From Acidiferrobacteraceae bacterium (GTDB lineage: Bacteria > Pseudomonadota > Gammaproteobacteria > Arenicellales > UBA868), in the NCBI GenBank assembly GCA_002731295.1, contig PCBE01000106.1, positions 1 through 8,739 of the forward strand: a DNA stretch of 8,739 nucleotides, in the 5' to 3' direction. The notes beneath the pieces were generated by a model. It was not told the DNA's origin. It did not search any database and saw only the letters and a list, made by a program, of their open reading frames with translations. Below are positions 1 through 5,637 of the stretch, piece by piece (position 1 is the first letter of the stretch; each line of letters opens with the position of its first letter). Both the position numbers and the translations under genes were made by a program.

Positions 1-127
1 GCATCGCATCGGCACCGTCGACAATGCCATTGATGTATTTCTCACCCACGATATTGAATGGATGGGGATCAATCTGCTTGCGACAGGCGGATACGCCAAG
101 CAAAGGTTTTCTGTGATCTTCGTTCAT
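1..127 (-). CDS. PuuD-like gamma-glutamyl-gamma-aminobutyrate hydrolase, N-terminal fragment (runs off left edge)
   Basis: Reading the minus strand from an ATG at 127 gives 42 codons, open to the window edge. The residues KPLLGVSACRK, then H22 and VGEKYINGIVDGAD, match the N-terminus of class I glutamine-amidotransferase-like hydrolases of the PuuD family (peptidase C26). These have a GV..CR strand followed by H and an EKY..AI..GA helix. In E. coli, PuuD releases GABA from gamma-glutamyl-GABA in the cytoplasm during putrescine breakdown. The catalytic Cys-His-Glu lie in the missing part, so activity cannot be judged. The gene starts 54 bases after the SDR stop, on the same strand, so co-transcription is likely. 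No good Shine-Dalgarno precedes this ATG. The frame stays open back to the SDR stop, so a non-ATG start upstream is possible. The substrate could be another gamma-glutamyl amine. Confidence 0.85.
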   Translation of the reverse strand, partial: MNEDHRKPLLGVSACRKQIDPHPFNIVGEKYINGIVDGADAM

Positions 128-181
128 CAGTTTATGGTTATCCCAACGACGTCTTGCAGGGAAAATCGTTGTCAGGCCCGT

Positions 182-892
182 TCAGAACATGTCTTCGAGT
201 GTGTAATTCACCAGCATTTCAGCCATCACTGCATTGTTGGGCAACGTGAGAGCCGTGTGTATTAGCTCTGCCAGGTCCTGAGGTTGAATCATCTCGTTAG
301 GATCAACCCGATTGACATCGGAAGTCATATCCGTCCGAACAAAACTTGGACAAATTGCGGTTGCCCGAATACCTTGATCCCAGCCCTGACGTCGGGTCGC
401 GTGAGTCAAGGCCACGACGGCAAATTTGGTCATCGCGTAACCCATATTGTCATTTTTCACGCGTTTCCCGGACAGTGACGCGACGTTTACGACACGCCCG
501 CTACCACTTTTTGCCAGGTAAGGCATCGCGAACCGCGTTAACCTTGTAGGCCCCTTGACATTGACCGCCCACATCTCATCCAGCCGGGTTTCATCATCAT
601 CCATAAGGCTGACTGCCGGCTGTGAAATCCCAGCATTATTGACCAGCCCATCGATCTTCCCAAAAGTTGATGCCGTGTTCTCGACCCACCGTTGGGCAGA
701 ACCCACATCATGAGCGTGATAACGATTCAAAATAATGTCCTGGGCATCGCCAAACTGGCTTGTCGCTGCCATTTCGTCTCTCATGCCCAAGCTCAGTTTT
801 GCACCGCCCTCCAAGAGTCGGCGCGCAACGGCCAGACCGATCCCTCGATTGGCCCCCGAAATCATGATGACACGACCTGTTAAATTCAACAT
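182..892 (-). CDS. SDR-family NAD(P)-dependent oxidoreductase (classical short-chain dehydrogenase)
   Basis: The 236-residue protein is the normal length for a classical SDR: one Rossmann-fold domain in the cytoplasm that oxidises an alcohol or reduces a carbonyl with NAD(P). The cofactor loop SGANRGIG is at residues 12-19 and NNAG at 85-88. The catalytic set is complete: N111, S139, Y152 and K156 (YAMTK), with the usual 13-residue Ser-Tyr spacing. After the second strand comes GMRD, with R38 and no acidic residue, which hints at NADP(H) preference. The usual PG after strand six is PS (182-183), followed by VRTDM. The ATG is preceded by GGGGTG at a suitable distance. The PuuD-like gene follows 54 bases downstream. 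A role in amine or amino-acid breakdown is inferred from that neighbour only; the substrate cannot be read from sequence. Confidence 0.93.
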   Translation of the reverse strand: MLNLTGRVIMISGANRGIGLAVARRLLEGGAKLSLGMRDEMAATSQFGDAQDIILNRYHAHDVGSAQRWVENTASTFGKIDGLVNNAGISQPAVSLMDDDETRLDEMWAVNVKGPTRLTRFAMPYLAKSGSGRVVNVASLSGKRVKNDNMGYAMTKFAVVALTHATRRQGWDQGIRATAICPSFVRTDMTSDVNRVDPNEMIQPQDLAELIHTALTLPNNAVMAEMLVNYTLEDMF

Positions 893-1048
893 CTGACTAC
901 ACCCCAGATTGATGGTTTTTCGTCGGGCTCCCTTGTCGCCGATGACTGACTGCCCAACACACCGCTTTTATTGAATCAGACCCGACGTAATACGCATCTG
1001 CGACACCTGAGTCGTCGACTTTCCCCTGCCACAGCCGGTAGAGACCCC

Positions 1049-1645
1049 TCACAGTAAAGCGTCATCGAGTGGCGTCAACAGCGAGCGCGTTTCCCTTTCA
1101 TTGTATCCGGGTGTTAATCCGCCTGCCCCGGCTGGCACCAGCGGCTGATTAGTCTGGACAACCTGACGCAGCTGTTCGGCTATTGCCTGCAGTCGGCCCA
1201 GCCCTTTTCGGTTCAGACCCCGTGCACGCAACTCAATATCAGCGGTTATCCGCACCGTAGCCCAAATTTCTACGTCGCCGTCACCCATAGCTCCGTCCTG
1301 CGGTTGTGATTGAACGGCTGAATCGGGCACTGCAGCGTTAACCGGGGACGACCTGATGGATGGTAAAGCATCCAATTCAAGCGCAGTACCCGCTGCTACT
1401 TGTTGGATCTCATCCCCACTCAGATTGTCCAAAACCTGGCGAATCACCGCGATTCTAAGCCGATCTCTGGATTTAAGGACCCCCACTGCACGCAAACGAT
1501 CCAGGTGTACCGCCGCGTAATACGCGCCGCGGCCTCGAACTTGGGCGGGTGGCAACAGACCCTGCTCGATATAACGACGTACCAATCGAGGTGAGCACCC
1601 ACCGAGATGGGCCAGATCCTGCAGTGAGAACCTCGTATTCGCCAT
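1049..1645 (-). CDS. MerR-family transcriptional regulator
   Basis: This 198-residue protein has a winged-helix DNA-binding domain of MerR type at residues 5-75. It begins RFSLQDLAHLGGCSPRLVRR, then YIEQGLLPP, a GRGAYY wing and a helix pair through VLDNLSGDEI. Residues 90-125 look like a flexible linker (Pro, Ser, Asp, Gln rich). Residues 127-165 form a second small domain: IWATVRITADIELRARGL, then a helix. This resembles the W...L...ELHVR tail seen in a subset of proteobacterial MerR-like proteins; that link is from memory. There are no paired cysteines for a metal site such as those of MerR or CueR, so a metal sensor is unlikely. The start is fixed by the DNA-binding domain, which begins almost at residue 1. 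The gene is transcribed away from the small membrane ORFs to its right, and its promoter carries a palindrome that suggests autoregulation. Confidence 0.9.
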   Translation of the reverse strand: MANTRFSLQDLAHLGGCSPRLVRRYIEQGLLPPAQVRGRGAYYAAVHLDRLRAVGVLKSRDRLRIAVIRQVLDNLSGDEIQQVAAGTALELDALPSIRSSPVNAAVPDSAVQSQPQDGAMGDGDVEIWATVRITADIELRARGLNRKGLGRLQAIAEQLRQVVQTNQPLVPAGAGGLTPGYNERETRSLLTPLDDALL

Positions 1646-1648
1646 CGA

Positions 1649-1672
1649 GCGATTATAATCGCCATGGCGATT
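1649..1672. promoter_or_regulatory. Overlapping palindromic operator in the MerR promoter
   Basis: Two perfect palindromes share one half-site: GCGATTATAATCGC (1649-1662) and AATCGCCATGGCGATT (1657-1672). The half-site GCGATT thus occurs three times in alternating orientation. The second palindrome lies in the spacer between the -35 and -10 elements, the classical binding place of MerR-family dimers; the first covers the -10. The spacer is 17 bp, not the 19-20 bp typical of promoters activated by MerR proteins, so repression or autoregulation is more likely than activation. A related TATAATCAC lies at 1691-1699. Confidence 0.6.
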
Positions 1673-1680
1673 TATGTCTA
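1652..1680 (-). promoter_or_regulatory. Sigma70-type promoter of the MerR-family gene, probably leaderless
   Basis: On the minus strand, TAGACA (1680-1675) is separated by 17 bp from TATAAT (1657-1652). This is five of six consensus bases at -35, six of six at -10, and ideal spacing. Only six bases lie between TATAAT and the ATG at 1645, so the expected transcription start coincides with the A of the start codon. No Shine-Dalgarno can fit, which points to a leaderless mRNA. This is inference from position; no transcript data are available. Confidence 0.65.
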
Positions 1681-2013
1681 ATTAGCTGACTATAATCACG
1701 GGCCCACTAAGGTTGCTAATATTGGATATTTAGCACTGATTAATGGGGAATTTTGTGGATTACACTCGGAATAGTGCGCCGAGGTGGGGAGTTCAGGTAA
1801 CCGGGTGAAACCAGACACCTTGCGCCTTAAGCATCAAGGACATGGTTTTCCCTCACTATGCACGACCGACCTCACCCAGCGCTTCGGTTCCGGTTCAACC
1901 AACACCGGTTACCCGAGATTCAACGCACAACAATCCCATCTAAGATGGAACAAATTTGTCGTAATTTAGAAGGTTTCTCCACAAACTGGAGCCATGAAAT
2001 GAACTAAAATTGA

Positions 2014-2136
2014 ATGCTCATGAAAATCGGTTATTTGCTCTTTGCGGTGCTCGGGTTGGCCGTTTGCATCGCTATTTTCTGGATCGGGTGGAAACTTGCC
2101 TGGAAAGGTTCTGACGATGATCCACACGTCAAATAG
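2014..2136 (+). CDS. Small single-span membrane peptide, 40 residues (unknown)
   Basis: A 40-codon frame starts at ATG 2014; a second in-frame ATG at 2020 is equally possible. An in-frame TGA sits directly before the first ATG, so no longer protein exists. Residues 5-26 (GYLLFAVLGLAVCIAIFW and onward) form one hydrophobic span. A Trp/Lys-rich boundary (WKLAWK) and a charged tail ending DDDPHVK follow, so the layout looks like a real transmembrane peptide. No strong ribosome-binding site is visible; GGAG at 1988 is too far away. It is the first of four small hydrophobic plus-strand frames. I do not recognise a family. Tiny subunits of respiratory complexes have this shape, but nothing here proves such a role. 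Confidence 0.5.
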   Translation: MLMKIGYLLFAVLGLAVCIAIFWIGWKLAWKGSDDDPHVK

Positions 2137-2200
2137 TCCGTTGCGCCACAGCCTGTGGTCCATCGATTGCGGACCGGGTGCTAGTTTTTTAGGGTAACCC

Positions 2201-2293
2201 ATGCGATTCGCTCTCATTGTTCTGCTGATTATCTCGCTGGTGGGTTGTGTTTATCCATTCTTCGCGTCCGCATCGCTGATAGTCATCAACTGA
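2201..2293 (+). CDS. Small hydrophobic peptide, 30 residues (unknown)
   Basis: A 30-codon frame starts with MRFALIVLLIISLVGC and stays hydrophobic to its end (SLIVIN). AGGG six bases before the ATG is a good ribosome-binding site, the best in this small cluster. The product is either a single membrane span or a very short signal-like peptide. The sequence LVGC at 13-16 resembles a lipobox, but only 14 residues would follow the cysteine. The stop is three bases before the GTG of the next frame, which suggests translational coupling. It could be a leader for the next gene rather than a functional product. No family is recognised. Confidence 0.45.
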   Translation: MRFALIVLLIISLVGCVYPFFASASLIVIN

Positions 2294-2296
2294 GTC

Positions 2297-2479
2297 GTGC
2301 GCACCGCGCTTATTCTCGCTGCCCTATTGTGTGTGTTTTGCCTGTTCGGCTACTTTTTTAGCAAAGACCTGCGCTGGCTGTACGGCGCGTTCAGCATCGC
2401 TGCTATACCGGTTCTGGCGCAACTGATCTGGCGGGAGCGAATTTCCTTGAAAGACCTGTTTCGACCCCGAAATCCCTGA
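2297..2479 (+). CDS. Small two-span membrane protein, 60 residues (unknown)
   Basis: This frame starts at a GTG three bases after the previous stop, with no separate ribosome-binding site, so translational coupling is the likely way it is expressed. Residues 3-21 and 27-45 are hydrophobic, joined by the short charged turn SKDLR. The tail is basic (RERISLKDLFRPRNP), which places the C-terminus in the cytoplasm by the positive-inside rule. The pattern D24, W27-L28, A35, P38, L40, Q42 recurs without gaps in the next protein (D71, W74-L75, A82, P85, L87, Q89), so the two appear to be diverged copies of one module. No known family is recognised. Confidence 0.6.
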   Translation: MRTALILAALLCVFCLFGYFFSKDLRWLYGAFSIAAIPVLAQLIWRERISLKDLFRPRNP

Positions 2480-2494
2480 CCCACAATCTCGGAA

Positions 2495-2797
2495 ATGGAC
2501 TACCTCATATTGCTCCTGGTTGCCGGATGTGTGCTTATCCTGCTGATCGTCCATCAGGACATCATCCAGTTGGGGGAAGGCTACAACAAGGCTATCAGTC
2601 AACTGTTCCCGAAACTGGGATCAGTCAATCGATCGATGAAAAACGCGATCTCACTCGGTTGCGTTGTATTTTTCGGCGGTGTGATCAGCCACGCCTATAC
2701 ACAAGATGACAGCTGGTTATGGAACGGATTGATGTTTGCGGTTGTACCGCCGCTTATTCAGTTCGTTCGGGGAAGGCGTAAACAGCCGTCAGGCTGA
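2495..2797 (+). CDS. Small membrane protein, 100 residues, three predicted spans (unknown)
   Basis: The ATG is 15 bases after the previous stop; the upstream GGA is very close to the ATG, so the ribosome-binding site is weak. Residues 3-19 are one hydrophobic span. Residues 20-49 form a polar amphipathic stretch (HQDIIQLGEGYNKAISQLFPK). Residues 50-68 and about 74-91 form a hairpin of two spans, and the tail RGRRKQPSG is basic. The hairpin shares D, WL, A, P, L and Q at identical spacing with the 60-residue protein just upstream. This is the longest and best-supported member of the cluster, and its composition looks like a true membrane protein. Function is unknown; the adjacent convergent genes belong to a terminal-oxidase region. 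Confidence 0.68.
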   Translation: MDYLILLLVAGCVLILLIVHQDIIQLGEGYNKAISQLFPKLGSVNRSMKNAISLGCVVFFGGVISHAYTQDDSWLWNGLMFAVVPPLIQFVRGRRKQPSG

Positions 2798-2835
2798 CGC
2801 CGAAGAACTACTCGGTACTATCCGGGGCGTCAGCC
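2792..2835. terminator. Inverted repeat between convergent genes, possible bidirectional terminator
   Basis: GGCTGACGCC (2792-2801) and GGCGTCAGCC (2826-2835) are perfect 10-bp inverted repeats with a 24-base loop. The left arm includes the TGA of the 100-residue protein, and the right arm ends before the stop of the convergent 36-residue ORF. The position suits a shared terminator. Neither strand has a clean run of T after the stem, so it may be a rho-dependent or 3'-protecting structure instead. Confidence 0.4.
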
Positions 2836-2853
2836 GGTCTTAAGGCTTCGCAA

Positions 2854-2964
2854 CTACATCACAAATAATCCAATCATTCCAATCACAAATACACCCAGGC
2901 CGATGACAAGAACCACGCGGCCCACACCCTGCATTTCAGTCAAACCACCACTGTGCTCACTCAT
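2854..2964 (-). CDS. Small single-span membrane peptide, 36 residues, at the end of the oxidase-side gene run (unknown)
   Basis: The minus strand from ATG 2964 to TAG 2854 encodes 36 residues. A polar head MSEHSGGLTEMQGVGR precedes one glycine-rich hydrophobic span (VVLVIGLGVFVIGMIGLFVM), which ends the protein. The layout is typical of a tail-anchored small membrane peptide with its N-terminus in the cytoplasm. The ribosome-binding site is weak (GTGAG 11 bases upstream). It lies 120 bases after the large polytopic protein on the same strand, so it may be the last gene of that transcript or have its own promoter. Small single-span subunits are common in terminal oxidases, which makes an accessory subunit thinkable, but no family is recognised. 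Confidence 0.55.
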   Translation of the reverse strand: MSEHSGGLTEMQGVGRVVLVIGLGVFVIGMIGLFVM

Positions 2965-3084
2965 AATTCTAGTTACTCACGAATAAATTAGCCTGGGCGT
3001 AGTATATACGGCCACGAAAGGCAGGGCTATTTCTGACGACACTGATACCCCGATTTCTGGGGAGTTAATTGATCAAACGGCTCC

Positions 3085-4656
3085 TTATGCGACCATCGGC
3101 TGCGCCAGTATCCACAGGCTGACCATCGTGTAGAGGACCATCAGTACAACCATTGGTACCTGGCTTAAATGTGCGGCACGACCGCCGCCAAATGTACGGC
3201 CTGCCACCACATGGGCAAGGTATACCGCAAATACATGGCCCAGTACGACAAAGGTCACTGCCAGATACCAGGCAACACGAGCGCTGAGCAGTCCTATATC
3301 AACCTTGTAGTCTGCGGTCCCAAATAGATTCCAGCCATAACCGAATGGATCGGATACCCGAGGGATGAAATACTGTCCCGTAATGACCAGATACGACAAA
3401 TAGTGAGCCAGGTGATAAGCGATGGCGATAGGAACCAGCGTCAGCACAAAAGCACTCGCGACTTCCAGAGTACTTTTCAGGCGACCGACTCCATTATTTT
3501 CGCCATAGCGTTGGGCAAGCCGGCACATCAATGCACTGAAAAACAGATAAATAAATAAGAATCCGGCAGAAAAAAGAACCAGCGCTGCACTGCCTACCCA
3601 ACGGATTTCATCGCTCAGAGTCCGATCCAGTATGTGGGTCCATAAACGGGTCTCCAGCAACCCATCGAAGGTTACCGTCGCCAGCAACACGATGACGAGA
3701 ATCATCATGGAGAATCTGACCCGCTGATCGTTCAACAACCCCAGCGCGGGGGGACGCAGGTTCCATTGCCGCTGTTCGGGTGCCACTCTGGCCAGGCAGT
3801 GGTAACCGTTCACACACTCCAGCGCTTTGTAGTGGCAAGCCGGACCGGCACAGGTGCTGACCACCGCAGTGTTGTCGACGACGCGCAGTTCCAGTGGTGC
3901 AAAACGTGCCAAAATGCCAAAGATGACGGAAAAGGTATCCCCGTTCTGCAGCCAGACATCCCGCCCGTACACAAACATCCCAACCCAGGTCACGACTGCA
4001 TAAATCATGACGGCAATGGCCAGATTTCTGGGCACACTGCCCCCGGACCAGATCAATTCTGCCCAGAAAAATATCAGCAACCCCGCGACCGCCGGCCACA
4101 TAGCCAACGCATGCGGATACGGGCGAGCGACAGACAGCTGGGCACCTGAGGTCAATCGGCTAAAAGTCCACTCCGCCCAGCAAAACAACGTCCGAAATGG
4201 GTTGACCAACGCCCACAGGTCGCCAATCAACGCACAGATAAATGCCACCCCCACCCACCAGACTACCCAGACCATTACCGGCGCAAGGTTACGAAAAGGA
4301 TCCGGATCACCCACAAATCCTGCCAGCACGGTCGCAATCAGGAAAATCACCGCCACTGCCCGGACAATTGCCAGTGGCACTCGGTGCGCAAGACAGCGCA
4401 AAAAACTGACATTCAACAAGTTGAACCGGGAATAAGCTGTTTTGGCACCGTGATTTCGGCTGAACAGCCCAACAATGACAAAGCTCAGAACAATCGTTGC
4501 ACCGGCGCCAGTCACCCACAGCCACAACGGAACCGGTAGATCGTAACGCTGACCGAACCCATGGCCCACGACCATTGGCGAAAAAACAATTGCGCCAATC
4601 GCCAAGGCGAATCTACACACCACAGAGACGGTGCCTAAATGCTTGTTTGTCAGCAT
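3085..4656 (-). CDS. Polytopic membrane protein of the 'fenitrothion hydrolase' (FedB-like) family, function uncertain
   Basis: The ATG at 4656 gives 523 residues; a TTG at 4677 would add seven, but GAG lies suitably before the ATG. Numbering from that ATG, residues 1-31 resemble a signal peptide, followed at once by HGFGQRYDLPVPLWLW, which I recall as a hallmark of a family often named fenitrothion hydrolase in databases. About 11-12 membrane spans follow. A conserved-looking block DPDPFRNLAPVMVWVVWW (117-134) precedes DLWALVNPFRTLF. A polar loop near 269-287 carries four cysteines (C-x4-C-x6-C-x5-C). Late helices carry paired histidines, YHLAHY and GHVFAVYLAH. These look like metal- or heme-binding candidates; that is inference. 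The gene follows the oxidase genes and the pentapeptide gene on the same strand, with a 147-base gap upstream. A native role linked to respiration or copper is more plausible than pesticide hydrolysis. Confidence 0.82.
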   Translation of the reverse strand: MLTNKHLGTVSVVCRFALAIGAIVFSPMVVGHGFGQRYDLPVPLWLWVTGAGATIVLSFVIVGLFSRNHGAKTAYSRFNLLNVSFLRCLAHRVPLAIVRAVAVIFLIATVLAGFVGDPDPFRNLAPVMVWVVWWVGVAFICALIGDLWALVNPFRTLFCWAEWTFSRLTSGAQLSVARPYPHALAMWPAVAGLLIFFWAELIWSGGSVPRNLAIAVMIYAVVTWVGMFVYGRDVWLQNGDTFSVIFGILARFAPLELRVVDNTAVVSTCAGPACHYKALECVNGYHCLARVAPEQRQWNLRPPALGLLNDQRVRFSMMILVIVLLATVTFDGLLETRLWTHILDRTLSDEIRWVGSAALVLFSAGFLFIYLFFSALMCRLAQRYGENNGVGRLKSTLEVASAFVLTLVPIAIAYHLAHYLSYLVITGQYFIPRVSDPFGYGWNLFGTADYKVDIGLLSARVAWYLAVTFVVLGHVFAVYLAHVVAGRTFGGGRAAHLSQVPMVVLMVLYTMVSLWILAQPMVA

Positions 4657-4703
4657 TGTATCTCGTGCAAAAAACAACGAATAGGTTAATGGTTGTGTTG
4701 TTG

Positions 4704-4726
4704 TGTCATGATCGCAGCCAATGACA
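4704..4726. promoter_or_regulatory. Inverted repeat upstream of the polytopic membrane protein gene
   Basis: TGTCAT (4704-4709) and ATGACA (4721-4726) are perfect inverted repeats 11 bases apart, about 50-70 bases before the likely ATG. Further out, TTGTTG at 4698 and CAACAA at 4735 add weak symmetry. No convincing -35/-10 pair is visible nearby, so this is only a candidate operator for a promoter internal to the run of genes. Confidence 0.25.
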
Positions 4727-4803
4727 AGCTAATACAACAAGTCACTACTGTCTAACATCACAACTCGCACAATCCGAGGGCGCTTGAACTCAGACCAACT
4801 GTA

Positions 4804-5595
4804 TCAGCCACAGTCGCGGCTAATATCACCCCAAGGCAGTCGCGTGCGACAAAGAATAGCATCATCAATATCGGACTGATTAACAATAGCATTTGTCAGA
4901 TCAGCATCAGTCAAATCAGCGCTACTGAACCTCGCACCGGTTAGATCAGCACCGTTAAGAAAAGCCCCCGTTAACTGCGCTCCACGCAAATCGGCTTTCC
5001 TGAGATTTGCCAGGAGCAAATAGGCACCTTGTAGGTCAGCTCGACTTAGGTTGGCTTTTCGGAGATCTGCGTTAATCAACTGAGTACCGCGAAGATTTGC
5101 CTGACTGAGGTTGGTACCAAATAGATAGGCTCCTGTTAAATCGGCAGCACTAAGTTCAGCCTCATCAAACCGTGCACCGTTAAGATCAGCTCTAGGAAGT
5201 TTCGCGCCGTTCAGTACCTTACGCTGGAGATTTGCCCCGCGTAGATCACAGCCTGGGCACTCATTCGAGTACAAAAGTTGCGTCAAGCGAGCATCATAGG
5301 AGTCCGTGTCGCCTATTTGATTCTGATCGACCCCCCCGGGTCGAAAATGAACTGCAAGCTGAATATTCGATAGATGGCGACTATCAGTGGTGATGATTGG
5401 AACGAACAGTTGACGGTTTATCGGCAGCAACTTGGCTGCGAGAACAATGTTGTTACACCCCAATATGGACAGCAGCGAGAAAACAACCAGTGAACGACAA
5501 ATCTGAATAACGCGGTTTCGATACGCCCGGTATCGCCTACAGCTATCTACTGCTAATCCAAACGATCCAGAAAGGGCGGGGAGACAACCCAACAT
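4804..5595 (-). CDS. Exported or membrane-anchored pentapeptide-repeat protein
   Basis: The protein has 263 residues. Residues 116-250 are 27 uninterrupted pentapeptides of the A(D/N)LXX type, starting CDLRG ANLQR and ending SDIDD AILCR. Such repeats fold into a right-handed four-sided beta-helix with leucine or phenylalanine inside. A CPGC pair (113-116) precedes the helix, and a cap RLPWGDISRDCG closes it; C249 and C262 could pair if the protein is exported. A hydrophobic stretch at 35-46 (SLVVFSLLSILG), followed by C47, resembles a lipoprotein signal or an anchor. It begins unusually late because the only available ATG is 27 residues before the basic region. The ATG has a modest GAG ribosome-binding site. 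The gene lies 42 bases after the cytochrome c gene. Its function is not known; the region 55-112 has no recognised domain. Confidence 0.92.
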   Translation of the reverse strand: MLGCLPALSGSFGLAVDSCRRYRAYRNRVIQICRSLVVFSLLSILGCNNIVLAAKLLPINRQLFVPIITTDSRHLSNIQLAVHFRPGGVDQNQIGDTDSYDARLTQLLYSNECPGCDLRGANLQRKVLNGAKLPRADLNGARFDEAELSAADLTGAYLFGTNLSQANLRGTQLINADLRKANLSRADLQGAYLLLANLRKADLRGAQLTGAFLNGADLTGARFSSADLTDADLTNAIVNQSDIDDAILCRTRLPWGDISRDCG

Positions 5596-5637
5596 ATTTT
5601 CTCACGGGTGAGGGGGCAGAGCCTCCAGCCTAACAAA

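Larger units (their letters stand above)
1646..2013. other. Intergenic region between the MerR gene and the small plus-strand ORFs
   Basis: The left end holds the MerR promoter and operator. A perfect TATAAT also lies on the plus strand at 1691-1696, but no -35 element sits at a proper distance. The rest has scattered short inverted repeats (for example CTCCA and TGGAG around 1976-1990) and no tRNA, rRNA or convincing gene. A 61-codon plus-strand frame at 1784-1969 has no recognisable composition or domain. No clear promoter for the downstream small ORFs is visible, so an untranslated leader or an unrecognised promoter may be here. Confidence 0.6.

Noticed and set aside
921..987. CGTCGGG and CCCGACG inverted repeat between the SDR and MerR genes
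   Set aside because: Seven-base arms are 53 bases apart, with no T tract in the direction of transcription; chance is likely.
1784..1969. Plus-strand 61-codon frame
   Set aside because: It starts at GTG, has no ribosome-binding site, no hydrophobic or domain pattern, and a composition like untranslated DNA.
2146..2190. Hairpins CCACAGCCTGTGG and GGTCC...GGACC followed by six T, as a terminator before the 30-residue ORF
   Set aside because: The stems are only 5 bp and the T run lies about ten bases after the last stem, so this is not a normal intrinsic terminator; an attenuator cannot be excluded.
1966..2217. Minus-strand 83-codon frame opposite the first small membrane ORFs
   Set aside because: The translation has no recognisable fold or membrane pattern, while the plus strand gives coherent membrane spans with a good ribosome-binding site for one of them.
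3048..3062. CCCC-N7-GGGG hairpin after the polytopic membrane protein gene
   Set aside because: The stem is only four base pairs and no T tract follows on the minus strand.
3608..4435. Long alternative frames on both strands inside the polytopic membrane protein gene
   Set aside because: They are shadows of a gene with clear membrane spans and family motifs; their translations are low-complexity and Pro/Gln/Arg rich.
5605..5625. GC-rich hairpin GGGGGC-AGA-GCCTCC between the cytochrome c and pentapeptide genes
   Set aside because: In the transcribed (minus) strand it contains an A-C mismatch and no T run follows, so it is unlikely to terminate transcription.
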